64,000 nt of DNA from Mesostigma viride (GCA_009746045.1 RPFO01000744.1:267501-331500), one strand, 5' to 3'; counted from the stretch's first letter, positions 31,995-45,256 are shown. The notes: a model not told the origin generated them from the sequence alone. Translations and numbers: made by a program.

Positions 31995-34900
31995 TTAATT
32001 AATGTTTGCTCTGAGCCGTGCTAGTACCGTCAGTGTGTAATTATACGCCAACCCGTACTCTTCATCCCACAAGAAGGCCTTGTGAACCCGCTGCACTCCC
32101 TCTTGCAACTGGCGCAACCTATCGCTGCTTATGCCCCGCAGCATGCTCAACAAAGCAGGGATGCCCTTCTTGCGAATGCTAATAGAAAATTCAGGGTAGT
32201 GTACCCTCGGCAAATCGTCCCACCGTCCCTGCGCGCTGTCCTGCTGCCAGTTCTCCGTGCCGTCCCCTCCCAACTCATACGACTCATACGGCCACAGGAT
32301 GTCATCCCGGATGATCACGGGGATGCAACCCGATGCCATGTAATCCAGGATGCGCACAGAGAACCCGTGCCCAGCGGTATCCATGCAGAACCTGGACGAG
32401 CGGAGCTTTGGGTAGTACTCACTGCCAACGCTTGTGTCGTGGAGCTCGACATCAGGCGCATTGCCCTCGTTCTCCCGGAACCATTTAAAGAATGCCGCTC
32501 GAATGCCCATGGCGTATTCGGCATCACGGCAGTTGAACGCGTTATTGTCCGGGTCGGCACATCGCGGGTCACCCAGAGCGACATTTGACCCCGAGAAAAA
32601 CAAGAGGATCGGCCGCGGCTGGTCCATCCACCCGTCCGCAAACGCGAGCTTCGCCTGGAGCACCACCTGCGGCTGCAAGTAGGAGGCAGCGCTGGGTGAT
32701 CCCGGGCCATTCCTTTGGAGAAGCGCAGCGCCGGGGACGGACAGCGCAGGGACAACGAGGTCCTTCCGGGGGTCCATGCAGGGCGCGTGGTTGGGGTCAT
32801 AGCCCGCGCCCCACACATCCAGCCGGCCCCAATGGCCCAATATGATGCCCGGGCGCACCACGTGGGTCACCTGGCACGTCTGGATGTCGCCTACCACGTA
32901 CCAGATGTGGTCCTTCCCGCCGTTGCGGTCAAAGTAGCCCATGCTCTTGATTGCATCCACCGTGTCGCGGATGTGGGGGGAGGACCGGCCCAGGTTGTGG
33001 GAGTACCGGTACGGCAGCAGCGGCGCGTAGAACAGGTGGGCCGCGTCCGGGTCCGTCGTGAGGTGGCCAGGGTCCCTGAGCAGCATGCCCAGGAAAAAGT
33101 TGTTGGAGTTGTACAGACCCCCGCACAGGTCCGTGCAGCCCATGCACGGCTCCGCCTGGAGCACGCTCGGGGGGACGTCATACACGTATATTTTTAGCTC
33201 GGACACGTGCTTAGGCGGAGGCGGTGATGGCGGCAGAGGGCTACCCACCGGCCTAGGCTCCGGGTAGCGGCTGGCATCCGCGGGCAGCGAGCAGTCGATG
33301 CCAAACCACCCCTTGTAGCACCTACACCACCCGGCAAGGCATTCACCGTGGCCGGAGCAAGCATTAATGCAGCCGAACCGGCAGGGCTGCTCGCAGCGCT
33401 GCCCGTCGTACCCGCGCGCACACGCACACGTCATGGGGCGTTGGGCTTCCACGTTGAAATTCTTGCAGCGCGACCCGCCCGCGTAGCAGCAGCTCTCGTT
33501 CGCGTGCGCGTACTTCCACTCGCGCTCGGTCCACTTGCAGCCCGCTGAATGCTTCACGCAGTCCCTGTCAGGGACCCACTCGGGCAGCCGGTGCCATTCG
33601 TCGATCGGCCCGCGGTGGAACTCCCGGGTGTACGCCTGAGTCAGCGTGTGGCATTCGGGGGGTGAGGGCTTGGCCGCGTTGGCCATAGCGGAGCTGCAGG
33701 CGGCGAGGAAGTCAAATGTCCTAAAGCCCCTGAAGTGGAGGCTCGTGCGGGCATCGTTATCGCCCCCCCACCCAGAGTGCTGCATGGCCGTCAGCTGGGC
33801 CACGGTGACGTGGTGTTGGGGCACGCGCACAAAGCACTCGGTCTCGGGGAGAATCTGCACAACGTTGCACAGGACGCACAACGTGAAGGCAAGGAAATGA
33901 ACGGTTTAATACGGTCACTTGCAGGCCTTGGGAGGAATCAGCACACGCAAAATGCACATCGATACCTAGGAAGAGGAAGCATGGAACTATGACTGACTAA
34001 CATGGAAGATGAAGCATGGATGGAACTGTGACTGACTAGCGAGTAACAAGGAAATGTAGTGGTCAGATTTTAGTGTATAATAATAAGGAGATGATGTGTA
34101 TAATGGATTGGTGTATGATACGGAGATGTTGTGTGTAATGGATTGGTTCATAATAGGGAGATGTTGTGCATAATGGATTATAAGCCGCAGTCATTAGCAG
34201 AAACACGAGGCCTTGTGGGTGATCTGTGCACAGGGCGCATGCCGCAGGGAACACTCCCAATTACAAAGTTGTTCAAGTCGCCGCACAAAGCACTGCATGA
34301 ATCGTTCATCAATGCCCCACGATGCGCCGTATCTGTATCGCAATCATTATTGCCAACCAAGGCACTGTACATACATCATTCACTACAATTCCACTTACAT
34401 CACTGCATTCACCGTTCTAGCTTGCTGCCCACAATGCGCTCTATCAGTCGTTTCATTATTGCCGCACAAGACACTGCATAGGTCGATCTATGTTGTATAG
34501 GTCGCTCCATATTGCCCCACAATGTGCTGTTTGAGTAATCCACTAATGGCCCCACAACACATTAGTCATTCATCTGCCCCACGACACATCCGTCATTCAT
34601 CCGCCCAAAGGATGCCACATGCGCACGCATGCCACGAACATTTCATATTTTTTAAATCACTGGTTATCGTCGGACGTTTCAGATTTCGATTCTTGCCCTT
34701 TGTGAAGGAAAGGACATGCGGGCAGAGGACAGCCCACACAGTTACATGAAGGAGGGTAAAGCGTTAGAGGAGGGTGAGTCATTGGAGGAGGGTGAAGCCT
34801 TGAAGGAGGGTGATGCATTGAAGGACGACAGGGAACCAAGCGTTCAGAACAACCGTGAACCACAGGGCTGCATCTCGATAGACACCTCCTACAGGTGTCT

Positions 34901-35631
34901 GCACTGTGGTCCGTGGGTTCTTGGCACGGTCATCGCAAGCAAACAAAGGGAATAAGGAAATGATAGGAGGGGAAGTAACCCAATGATAGGAAGGGAAGCG
35001 ACGAGGAGATAAGAAGGAATTAAACAAACGATAGGACGGGAAGTAATGAATAGGAAGGCAAATGACAATGAAGGTCATTACCAACACAGTGAAAATCCAA
35101 CGAGGGATCAATGAGATTGAGGAGAAAAAACAGCGACGACAAGGACAACTTAGCATGCAGCCAAAGAAACACCACGGCTTATTATCAATTCATGTTTTAA
35201 GCGCCGCTAGCACTCAGCGCACGTACCTCCCGCATGCCACGGTGGCCGTTGGCTTTCAGCAGTTCTGCTAGACACATGCAGGACACCGGGCCCATGAGGT
35301 ACATCACCGACTCCAGGCCAGGGGGCACTGCAGGGGGCGACCACCCTTCGTAATCCGTCGGCCCAAAATAGCAGCTGCGCAGCATGTACTCGCCGCACGT
35401 AGGCCCACGGAATCCATATTGGCAGCGGCAGACGCCCTCCGCTGAATTGCACGTCCCTCGCTGGCCGCAGCCGGTCACCTCGCACCGCTGAGGGCTGCTT
35501 CGGGGAATCGGCGTAGGCATCAGCGACCTTCTACGACTAGGCGTCCTGCCCATGGAACCGGATATCGCAAATGCCCAGCATAGAACCAACGCAACGAAAA
35601 AACACCTGCTTGCTAATCGCAGTCGTAACAT
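31995..35631 (-). CDS. EGF-containing exostosin-family (GT47) glycosyltransferase-like protein, two exons
   Basis: Exon 1 is 35631-35227 (donor GTACGT) and exon 2 is 33854-31995 (acceptor TTGTGCAG), both phase 0. They join to 755 codons including the stop. A signal anchor lies at residues 9-25 (RCFFVALVLCWAFAISG). A first EGF-like module is at C50-C79, and Cys-rich plus EGF modules lie around 230-323 (CSGHGECLAGWCRCYKGWFG). A Pro-rich linker is followed by the exostosin domain from about 356 (LKIYVYDVPP) to 700, with FCMDTAGHGFSVRILDYMAS and GCIPVIIRDD. Such proteins are Golgi or secretory-pathway type II membrane proteins, probably adding sugars to wall or matrix glycans. Substrate unknown. 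The final residues and the stop lie in a LINE tail. Confidence 0.88.
33855..35226 (-). other. Intron of the exostosin-family gene
   Basis: 1372 bp between GTACGT and TTGTGCAG (minus strand). It contains simple imperfect repeats: GATGTTGTG-TAATGGATTG at 34090-34180, CACAA(T/C)-type ATTCATC units at 34540-34605, and an 18-bp GGAGGAGGGTGA-type repeat at 34745-34835. No internal exon is needed for the reading frame, and none is obvious. Confidence 0.7.
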
Positions 35632-36300
35632 TTTGTTTACAACGTACGTCGATACTTTCTAACAAGACCCCCTACGAGCCAGGGTCGACAATGTGCCTGC
35701 AGAGGGGCTACGCCCCTTAATCCTAATATCAACTAGGATAAGAGCACACATCTGACCCTCCTGATATTGTAATTCCCATCGTGAACGCTCCCGGGTTTAG
35801 AACAGGGGAGCGTCACAGTAACTGAGGCGACCTAAATCCATCACGGTGCATGCGAATTAAGCGGCACAAGTTTGGCCAGTTCGACTGCCCTCCCGGGGTC
35901 CAAGGTACTTGAATTTCCACGGTCTGCTATGTACCGTCGAGCACGCTTTACATACGACCAATCCGAACCGACGCTATAAGCTAGGAAGTATGCGAGGAAA
36001 ACTTATGTGCGCAGTGCATGCCCGCTCGTATGACAGTCACCTGCTCTCACAACAGAAAAGACCGAATACGCAGCAGTCGGGCTCCGCGACATTGGGAATT
36101 CCTTCGTTGATTTGAATTGGAGTGGAATACGTGCTATATCACTAGCTGGTGGCAAATAAATTTTTCTGCCCTCTACGTCATTAATAAGCGAAGCCACGGG
36201 GCCCGCGAGCGGTCAGCGATGGCTGCCAGGCAGAAAACTAGCAGCGCCCCGGTGCTGGGTGCAATCTTGTCGAGTGTGCGGTGTCGAGCGTTGGCCTAGT
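35632..36300. other. 5' flank of the exostosin gene; nothing else recognised
   Basis: Mixed-composition sequence that should include the promoter of the minus-strand gene. A short + strand ORF begins ATGGCTGCCAGGCAG at 36219 but has no recognisable content. No motif can be called with confidence. Confidence 0.4.
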
Positions 36301-36945
36301 ACTACTGTATGACCCACTCCCGCCAAAAAGGCCATTCTGTACCAGTCCGCGATTTACATGTACGTCTCCCACTGCTGTAGAGTGACCCGCTGGCTTCGCC
36401 CAGCCCAAAACAGGGTCCGGCCGCCCGTAGGCACCGCCGTGGTCCGGCCGCCCGTAGGCACCGCCGTGGTCCGGCCGCCCGCGGCCCTCCCGCCGGTAGC
36501 GCCGGGCTAACCCGCCCGCAGGCCCCGCCGAGGACCGCCCTGCGAAGTGCTGGCGCACCCGTGGGCGTGTCCGCGGCACCTCCCGTCCTCCCCGCCCGTT
36601 GGCCCCGCCCGCTTGTGAATTGTGGCCCGCGGACCCGCCGCGCCCGGTCGCCCGCCGGGTACGCCACCCCGCCGTTTGCCCGTCGCTTCGCCCCCAAAGT
36701 CCCGCAATCCCGCCCGCCAACCCCCCGTGGCCCCGCAAGCCCCCTAAAGGTTAGCCTAGTTGCCTGTCGTGCCATCCGACGCCCACTTACCCGTTGCTAC
36801 TCTGCCCGCGGTGCCCCTACTAGTACCGTACCATAAGTTTCAGGCCAACGCGTACAATCGATAGTTCGTAGCAACATGCCGGGCTAGCGTTACCCGTTGG
36901 CTTCGCCCAGCCAAAAAAAGTCACTTTTGATGGAGGGAAATGCCC
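36301..36945. repeat. GC-rich region with internal duplications
   Basis: A unit GTCCGGCCGCCCGTAGGCAC plus CGCCGTG is present two and a half times at 36415-36480. CTGGCTTCGCCCAGCC at 36388 recurs as TTGGCTTCGCCCAGCC at 36898. The block GTACCGTACCATAAGTTTCAGGCCAA (split in two parts) near 36825 recurs at about 37560. The whole stretch flanks the CCCGCTG array on both sides. Long open frames on both strands reflect base composition. Confidence 0.7.
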
Positions 36946-36947
36946 GC

Positions 36948-37535
36948 TGCCGACCCGCTGCCCGCTCACTGCCCGCTCACTGCCCGCTCACTGCCCGCTC
37001 ACTGCCCGGTGCTGCCCGCTGTTCGCTCACTGCCCGCTGCCCGCTGCCCGCTGCCCGCTGCCCGCTGCCCGCTGCCCGAACGTTGCCCGCTGCCCGCTGC
37101 CCGCTCCCCGCTGCCCGCTGCCCGCTGCCCGCTGCCCGCTGCCCGCTGCCCGCTGCCCGCTGCCCGCCGTGCCCGCTGCCCGCTGCCCGCTGCATGCCCG
37201 CTGCCCGCTGCCCGCTGCCCGCTGCCCGCTGCTCGCCGCCCGCCGTGCCCGCTGCCCGCTGCCCGCTGCCCGCTGCCCGCTGCCCGCTGCCCGCTGCCCG
37301 CTCCCCGCTGCCCGCTGCCCGCTGCCCGCTGCCCGCTGCCCGCTGCCCGCTGCCCGCTGCCCGCTGCCCGCTGCCCGCTGCCCGCTGCCCGCTGCCCGCT
37401 GCCCGCTGCCCGCTGCCCGCTGCCCGCTGCCCGCTGCCCGCTGCCCGCTGCCCGCTGCCCGCTGCCCGCTGCCCGCTGCCCGCTGCCCGCTGCCCGCTGC
37501 CCGCTGCCCGCTGCCCGCTGCTCGCCGCCCGCCGC
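36948..37535. repeat. (CCCGCTG)n 7-bp minisatellite
   Basis: About 75 copies of CCCGCTG with interspersed variants (CCCGCTCACTG at the left end, CCCGCTC, CGCCGTG). A 7-bp unit leaves all frames open, giving Ala-Arg-Cys-Pro-Leu repeats over 200 codons in several frames, which I regard as artefacts. Confidence 0.95.
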
Positions 37536-37699
37536 CCGCTGCCTGCTGCCCGCGGTGCCCCTACCGTACGTTTCAGGCCAATGTTGAATGTTCATGTACA
37601 TTAGTTCGGTGCCCCGATAGGATAGTACCACCGATACCAATTATATATATCCGGCCCTCCGTCGGCCACTATGGATTGATTCTCTGCGACCCGCGTGGG

Positions 37700-39065
<1,366 letters not shown>

Positions 39066-39068
<3 letters not shown>

Positions 39069-39900
39069 GCGGCGGCTGGGCGGCGATGTCCTCAGTTCAC
39101 CGCCTGGGTGGTGAGGCCGGCGGTGTCATGCAAGCACTCAAGGGCGGTGGCGGTGGCTTGTTGAAGGCGTTGGTCGAGGTCGAGGAGCTGGGCTTTGATG
39201 TCGGCAGTGGAGGCGAAAATGGCAGTGGAGGTGGAGGCGGCGGTGGTGGAAAGGCGGTGAGGAAGTTCAGTAGCCAGCGTGCCACCCATGGCTGCCACAT
39301 CGGCGGCAAGGGGGGTCACGCGCGGCTGAAAGGCTAAGTTCCGTAAGGATGGAACGAAGGGTGGGGGCGGAGATGGATGGAGCCCAGCCCTCGCCGTCAG
39401 AGCGCATGAGAAGGGAGTTTACGATGGCGTGCTGGAGGTGCATGGGGGCGGTTGCACCCGAACAGAGTGCTGGTGTTGTACCACCAGCTGCCGTCCGAGC
39501 AGATGAGGCGGTTGATGCTGTGGAGATGGAGGCACAGGTCGTAAAGCGAGGCGTAGTCCCCGAAGAAGATGCAACGCAGGGCAGTTGCCGGGGACATGTT
39601 GGTCCAGTCGTGATCATCGACCTATAGCTTGAAAGGTTCAGGCTTAAAGCGCGGTTCTGAGGGGCGTGAAGCCCCTCCTGGTTTGTCGGCGGAGCGGGTG
39701 CGTTTAGGGTCAGGCGATGCAGATGGCGAGGCATTAAGCCCGGGAGGGTTCGGGGCGACCACCAGTGCGCGACTAGTGTCACCGCTGCCTGCCGGACCTG
39801 AGGGCGAAGCTGCAGCCGGAGCTGCAGACGTATTTTCATGGCCGAGCGCATCCGCCAAACTGCGTTGCGTCGAGGAGCGTTTGCTCGTCATATATTGCGT
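39066..39900 (-). pseudogene. ORF1-only LINE fragment (N-terminal half), joined to the CAG array
   Basis: Minus-strand frames (39891-39622, 39851-39267 and 39319-39092) carry the family N terminus. They show ENTSAAPAAASPSGPAGSGD, CIFFGDYASLYDLCLHLHS and PLAADVAAMGGTLATELPH, then a segment ending in GLTTQAVN followed by a stop. Where the family should continue into the PAPAGLAGD region, the sequence instead becomes (CTG)n on this strand. Frameshifted and truncated, so non-functional. Confidence 0.75.
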
Positions 39901-40059
39901 AATAGCTTCGGAAAATTATATCAGCATGTGCATCTTAGAAAGACGAAGCGATAGTGATGTTCACAGCTGAATTCGGGGCTCAAACGTGAAAGTTATGAGC
40001 TCCGCCGTCAGCCATGGCTACCTCGTGGCTCGTGGCTCGTCATGCCTGCGGTTAATTAA

Positions 40060-40290
40060 TTAGAAACATAACTCCGTTGGGAGTATCTGTAGCACATATC
40101 CCTGAGAAGGGGCATATGGCTTTTAATACGTACATTCTGGGCTACTTCATGCAAGGATGGGAATGTAAGCTACCCTTGCTCTAGGTGCACCAAGGCACCT
40201 GCACCCTCATGATCTATCACGCTATGCCCAGCTAAGGGGGAGCATGTCATGTGGGGGAAGATCATCATGCCTGCGATGGTAGAGTTTAAG
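40060..40290 (-). mobile_element. Antisense 3'-UTR fragment of the ORF1-only LINE family
   Basis: The reverse complement has the family blocks: CTACAGATACTCCCAACGGA, ATGCCCCTTCTC, TTCCCATCCTTGCATGAAGT and CTAGAGCAAGGGTAGC. A TTAATTAATT tail lies at about 40050. It is fused directly to a sense ORF1 fragment starting near 40310. Confidence 0.75.
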
Positions 40291-40309
40291 TTTCGTGGGT
40301 TATAATAAT

Positions 40310-40572
40310 CCACCATCACGGCACAACTCAAGCAGCAAGCCCTCGACCTTCGCGAGGAAGCCGACATCGCCAGGCGCAGCCACAATGTCATCGTCAAGCA
40401 CTTCGCCCAGCCGGCAGGTGAGTGAGACCTCCACGAGCCTTCAAGTGAGGCATTTAAGCGCGACATTTTTGCCCCCATGCTACTCACTGGTGAGCTCAGT
40501 GGACATGTCGGCTGTCCGCCTCCCCCGCGCGCGGGAGAAGGCTGGCCCGGCACCCGTGCTCCTCACCTTTAA
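40310..40572 (+). pseudogene. ORF1-only LINE fragment, left part, split by transposon C
   Basis: The + strand reads AQLKQQALDLREEADIARRS, then a family C-terminal segment with LSAVRLPRAREKAGPAP and VLLTF, and stops at the TTAA insertion site of transposon C. The right part resumes at 42292. Internal frameshifts show that it was already decayed or is poorly resolved. Confidence 0.75.
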
Positions 40573-42291
40573 CCCTTAATTTGTACTGAGTCCGTTTTCG
40601 TGGCGCCAGTTGAACTCGCGCCACTCTAACGGACTGAGTTTGTGGCAGAACCAGGCGCCGCGCCAAAAATAATTCAACGGTCAAACCTGGGGGATCGAAA
40701 GATCTAGACGTAAGCTATGCCTGGCACTATTCAGACCGTACTTTGGACAACTGGCCAGGGAGATATACTCAATCAAAGTTGGGGGGGTACCATGGTCAAA
40801 CGGGACCGACGTGAATGAAAATAATTGACGTCCGCGGCTATGGCGGTGCAGGCAAATGACTGGTACGAGAGCATGGCTTGGAATTTTGAACTCAAATCTT
40901 GTAGTAATTATCCTTGAGTGTTATAAAGGTTATATCTCTGGCCGTGAAGCGTCTGGATGTGCGCAAGTATGTCTCTAGGTTCTAATCGGTGCGGCAGATC
41001 CTGTCAGCGGTCAGGCGGTGACAGTGCGTATGCTACCTGTTGTTCGGCAGCAAACGTCCATATATTTGGGCGTGGATAGACTTGTTACGTTATTCTTGAC
41101 ATGTTTTATTAGTGATGACGGCCAGGAAAGGTTCGAGGCTATGTCCGTGAGGTGGGAGTGATGGCTCCCGCACAGCAGGTAATCTGCGGTTTCGACCTGG
41201 TACGTATTAACATGTTAGCGTTTATACATTGCAGTACCAAGTCGTCCTATCGTTTATAAACTAGTTGTAGACATGTAATCGATGGTTTTTGCTTGTCGTT
41301 TTGTTGCTTTAGTGCTTGTACGCGTTCGCTTGTGATGGTTGGGGAATACCACTATGTCACGCAGATTTTGGACCAGATTTGATTGCTATTAGCTGAGGCT
41401 TCAACGAAACCAGTGAAGTAGCGTTTGGTATTGTCTCTAAACATGGTGGGCTTGATAACGGGATGCTTTTTCCTGCACAGACATAGCGAGACAAGTGGTT
41501 TTCTGGCCAGCTCTAGGCATTGCTTCTTGGTTTGCTGGCCCAAGTTATCCTTCTGCTTGTGCGTCCATAATGCATGCAAGAAACATGAATGGCCAGGGCC
41601 TGCTTGCATGGAAGCATAACCAGGTTAGTTCTTTTGTTTTTTCTATCATTGCCAATCATTGGAATTGCTTTATAGTGTGTTGGATGCATTGATAATGTAG
41701 CTCCTTGTGAACCCCTTCTACGCTTGGTTTCGGGCCTTGGCACAAGCTTTATACTTGTTGTATAGCATGCTGTTGTGATTTTTAAGCTGGAAATGTTTTT
41801 GGGAATCCATGTGTGGCCATCTATGATGTTTTGTACCACGTTGGAATTGAATGCCCATACGGTAGTGCTAGCAAAACACCCCGAAATAACTGCACCCGTT
41901 ATAACGGTCTGAGCTATTTTGGGCTGTATGCTAGCTAGCCTGTGCAGTTCTATGGCATGTCATGTTATGAATGCATCTATGGCATGCCTGTGATTATCTT
42001 AAACTCCCCTCAAAGGGCCAGGGTCGGCAGATTTTGAGAAATGGTCCATATTGCATTATATATCTCTTGAACCCCATCTGCACCGTACCCCCTTGGGGGG
42101 GGTGCTATTTATAGCAGCTGTGGGGCATAGATATGTGACCAATGACATGACCCCAAAGTTATTTGATATAAAAGCATCCTTCTTGGTTCCAAGGGTGGGC
42201 CAGAAAATGTTATTTGGCTAGATACTCTCATACTTACTAAGATGCCCATACTCAGTCCGTTCTGGTGGTTCCAGTTGACACAATTGAAGGG
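40573..42291. mobile_element. piggyBac-like non-autonomous transposon C
   Basis: TTAA at 40569-40572 and 42292-42295 flank ends CCCTTAATTTGTACTGAGTC and, inverted, CCCTTCAATTGTGTCAACTG. Subterminal AACGGACTGAGT occurs in both arms. The 1719-bp interior (40850-41650) holds a conserved multi-exon gene fragment shared with the hAT-like element D. No transposase is recognisable. It interrupts an ORF1-only LINE. Confidence 0.82.
40900..41640 (+). pseudogene. Multi-exon gene fragment carried by transposon C
   Basis: Four conserved blocks align with 61550-62330 at protein level. They are: ISLAVKRLDVRKYVSRF; KVRGYVREVGVMAPAQQ then VICGFDL before a GTACGT donor; CLYAFACDGWGIPLCHADFG after TTGCTTTAG; and ARQVVFWPALGIASWFAGPS ... 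GLLAWKHNQ before GTTAGT. Exon-intron order is retained in both copies, so the fragment moved as DNA. In-frame stops (after KYVSRF and after AIS) show this copy is dead. I do not recognise the family. Confidence 0.6.
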
Positions 42292-42760
42292 TTAAGTACA
42301 TGGCGGACAAGCTGTCGTTTAAGTACATGCCGCAAGAAGCTCTCGGAGACTCGCTTCACGTTGGACGACGACTTGACCCTGGCCCAGCAACAGCGGCGAC
42401 GTGAGCTATGGCCGACCTACCTTCAGCTCCGGCAGAGCGCACGGGGGAAGCCGGTATACTGGAGGGGGGCGGTCATCCACGTTGACCACAAGCCCTGGCA
42501 GCCCCCTCCTGCCACCTCAGACTAGGAATATATACCAGTAGTGTAGATTAGTCAGGCTTAGCCTAGCATGTGGCCCACGCGCATGTGCGCCCATAATGGC
42601 CCTTATGGATGATGCCTTCAGCATTTAGCCAAGCCATGTCTATAATGGGACCCCCATGGATGTTGCATTATTAAGAATTTAGCGGCATGCTATGCCTAGA
42701 TGCAGAGAGATGCTCTCTGTTGAGAAGCCATGCCCTAGCTCTTGTATAGTGTCCATCTTC
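42292..42760 (+). pseudogene. ORF1-only LINE fragment, right part, and 3' UTR
   Basis: This resumes the ORF1 interrupted at 40572: ...KKLSETRFTLDDDLTLAQQQ, WPTYLQLRQSARGKPVYWRG and AVIHVDHKPWQPP, stop at 42525. The 3' UTR follows, with CCATGCCCTAGCTCTTGTAT near its end, and is cut off at about 42760 by another insertion. A small segment after TTAA is duplicated or rearranged (AAGTACATG occurs twice). Confidence 0.75.
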
Positions 42761-42761
42761 C

Positions 42762-44530
42762 CAGTAAAAGTCCTAAATTTAGGACCAAGTGGAATTAAAA
42801 AATATATATGCAAACATTAAAATTTGACCCTGGCATTCGTGCCCATGACAGATAACACACTTTTTTAGTTTCTATCAAAAACCTGGGGTCAAATAATTAC
42901 ATTTAGTGCATGAATGGGCCCTGCCACCTGCCAGACCTCAAAGCGCGAATTTGGCCAAAATGTGGGTTTTAGGACCATTAGGACCAATTATTGTCAACGC
43001 ATGACCATGCTATCCACACGGTCCCTTGAGCATCTTACAAGCGCTAGGGGACCCTACGAGGCCTTGGGATGGCGGGGCAGCGTATAACAAGGCCATACCC
43101 TGCTGTGGCTGCCTCTATATATACGCGTGATTAACGGTGTCACAGATGGTGCAGGTAATGCAATATAGGGTTGCATGGTTGCTGAGGTTGCCCGGCTTGA
43201 ACATGGCCCACCCCTTGCGGTAAACTTTCTCTAAGCATATGCCAAACCTTCTTTGACATCACGGACATGCTGGCCACCACCCAGCGATGAAAAAACATTG
43301 CATTTGCATTGCAACTAACACATGAATGCAGCCAAATCAAGTTACAAAACAACGTTGTGCTAACATGCAACGCTTTGTGAGCGAATTCAGGGTGCATGTA
43401 ACACGTAAACCATACTGTATATACTGTCTGAGAACACCCTGAACGACTGCAGGCCATAGGACCATGGTTTATAACTAACACATGAGTAAAACTGCTCTTA
43501 CGCATGTGTGTTTTAGCTGCAGCGGACGACGAAGATAGAGACGTAAAAAATTGTATGACGTAAACCAACTATGTGTGACAGTTATGTGCACAGAGAGCGT
43601 CCCCTCTTTTTAGGCATAGCTGGCTGACTCAAAACACCACGACAGCGTTGCCAGTTACACTCATGATCTAGGACAACCCGGCACTTACCTGCTACTTACG
43701 TCGCCTCATTCCAGATGGTTGCAAAAAAGTCGCTGAAATCCGCAGCGAGGTCAGCTTTCCGAGAGCTGAGCGCACCAAAGCTGGCCAACCGGTTCGACAA
43801 TGATATAAACCACGCTTGTGCTGCGTTCTAGGTCCAAGAAATACCGAAAGTGAAGACCTATAAGGTGCGCTCGCTGCCCAGCCTGAACGTCCCTAAAACA
43901 TGGTCGACAATGGAAATCGGGCAAGAATATCACGGCCCAGGCGCTCCCATGTCAAATACTCCGTTTCTAAACTCCAGACTATAATAAAAATCGTCCAAAA
44001 AAATTTCCTGGCTTGATTCGCACCACCATTGCTAATACACTAACATGTTTGTGCCAAAATCGACCCTCCGCGAGCAGGCGATCTGCGACCCATTTGTGTT
44101 GTGCCGCTGTGATACAGCGCTACACATAAAAACTTGCGCAGAAAATATTCACAGCCTTTAAGCATAACTAACAACCTTTCGTTTTTGCTACTGGGCGCCC
44201 GAAATGATAAACGCACGTGAAAACGCCGGCCACGATTGTCAGGTCGCCATATCCACCTCACTTCATTCCCGCACCCACTTTTTCGCTCCAAAATCGGTTA
44301 TATTTTTGGTCGAGGTACCTACTTTCCCGCCATTATACCCGGTACCCGGGTACGGAATCCGGGTACCATGTGCCGGTACCACGGGTCGGGTACATCATGC
44401 CGGGTCCGGTCCACATGGGGTACGGTCCATATAGTGACCCCCCCCCCCCGGTACCTCGGTTATAGTCTGATCGGTTATAGTGACCACTAGGACGATTTAG
44501 GACAAAGTCCTAAATTTAGGACCGTGGGAT
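42762..44530. mobile_element. Unclassified insertion E with palindromic ends
   Basis: The perfect 16-bp palindrome GTCCTAAATTTAGGAC occurs near both ends (42770-42785 and 44507-44522). Related TTAGGAC motifs lie inward (42970-42985 and 44490-44505). The interior has no recognisable ORF (43140-43568 minus is open but unknown). A segment at 44330-44450 is full of GGTACCCGGGTAC-type inverted repeats. It interrupts a LINE 3' UTR. The superfamily is unknown, and no clear target duplication was identified. Confidence 0.4.
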
Positions 44531-44584
44531 GATTAACAATAGCTATTCTAAGGAGCACGAGTCTAATTAATTAATTAATTAATT

Positions 44585-44825
44585 AATTGTATAGCTATTA
44601 TCAGTGATATCTTCCTCCCCCGTGCCGGGATCCCCTTAGTTGGGTTGAACCCGAGACAGCATGGTGGTGCCGGTGCCCTTGAGGCACCTAGAGCAAGTGT
44701 TGCTTACATTCCACTCTTGCAGGAAGTAGCCCAGAATGTATTAAAAGCCATATGCCCCTTCTCCGGGATATGTGCTACATGTACTCCCAACGGAGTTATG
44801 TTTCTAATTAATTAATTAATTAATG
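44585..44825 (+). mobile_element. 3'-UTR fragment of the ORF1-only LINE family
   Basis: It contains the blocks GCACCTAGAGCAAGTGTTGC, TTGCAGGAAGTAGCCCAGAA, ATGCCCCTTCTC and CTACATGTACTCCCAACGGA with a (TTAA)n tail at 44806-44824. It follows another (TTAA)n tract at 44562-44588 belonging to an adjacent tail. Confidence 0.8.
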
Positions 44826-45015
44826 ATGCAGGAAGAAGCGTTTAGCCTAATGGCAACAATGAAAATAGCCTAAGCGCCTCCTCTGCGGTAATTTCCCATC
44901 ATTTCTGAAATGATATCCATCAGGCCTGGGAGATCCGTGTCCAAGCCATCCATGGATGACTGGCTAGCTTTTCTTGGCGCCTGGGTACAAACCAGGAAGG
45001 TAAGGACCAGGTAGG
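44826..45015. other. Short spacer, nothing recognised
   Basis: About 190 bp between a LINE tail and a LINE ORF1 fragment. No ORF, repeat or motif was recognised. Confidence 0.4.
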
Positions 45016-45250
45016 TACAGACTCTCTTTACCCTTGATGACGACTTGACCCTGGCGCAGCAACAACGGTGACGGGAGCTATGGCCGACCTACCTCCAGCT
45101 CCGGCAGACCAAGGCGGGGCAGCCGGTGTACTGGAAGGGGGCGGCCATCTACGTCGGCCACAAGCCCTGGCAGGCGACCCCCGCGGCCCCAGCGACTCCA
45201 GACGCCCCAGCTTAGGGGAATACAGCAGTAGTAGTGTAGCATAGATAGAC
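45016..45250 (+). pseudogene. ORF1-only LINE fragment, C-terminal end
   Basis: The sequence resumes in the family C terminus (LFTLDDDLTLAQQQ, then WPTYLQLRQTKAGQPVYWKG and AIYVGHKPWQATP) with one frameshift at 45070. It stops at 45213-45215 and enters the 3' UTR for about 35 bp (GGGGAATACAGCAGTAGTAG). There it is joined head-to-tail to the start of another ORF1 at 45257. Confidence 0.8.
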
Positions 45251-45256
45251 CGTGGC

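Noticed and set aside
36897-37604. Ala-Arg-Cys-Pro-Leu repeat proteins in several frames
   Set aside because: All frames of a stop-free 7-bp unit are open. No start context, domain or conserved flank.
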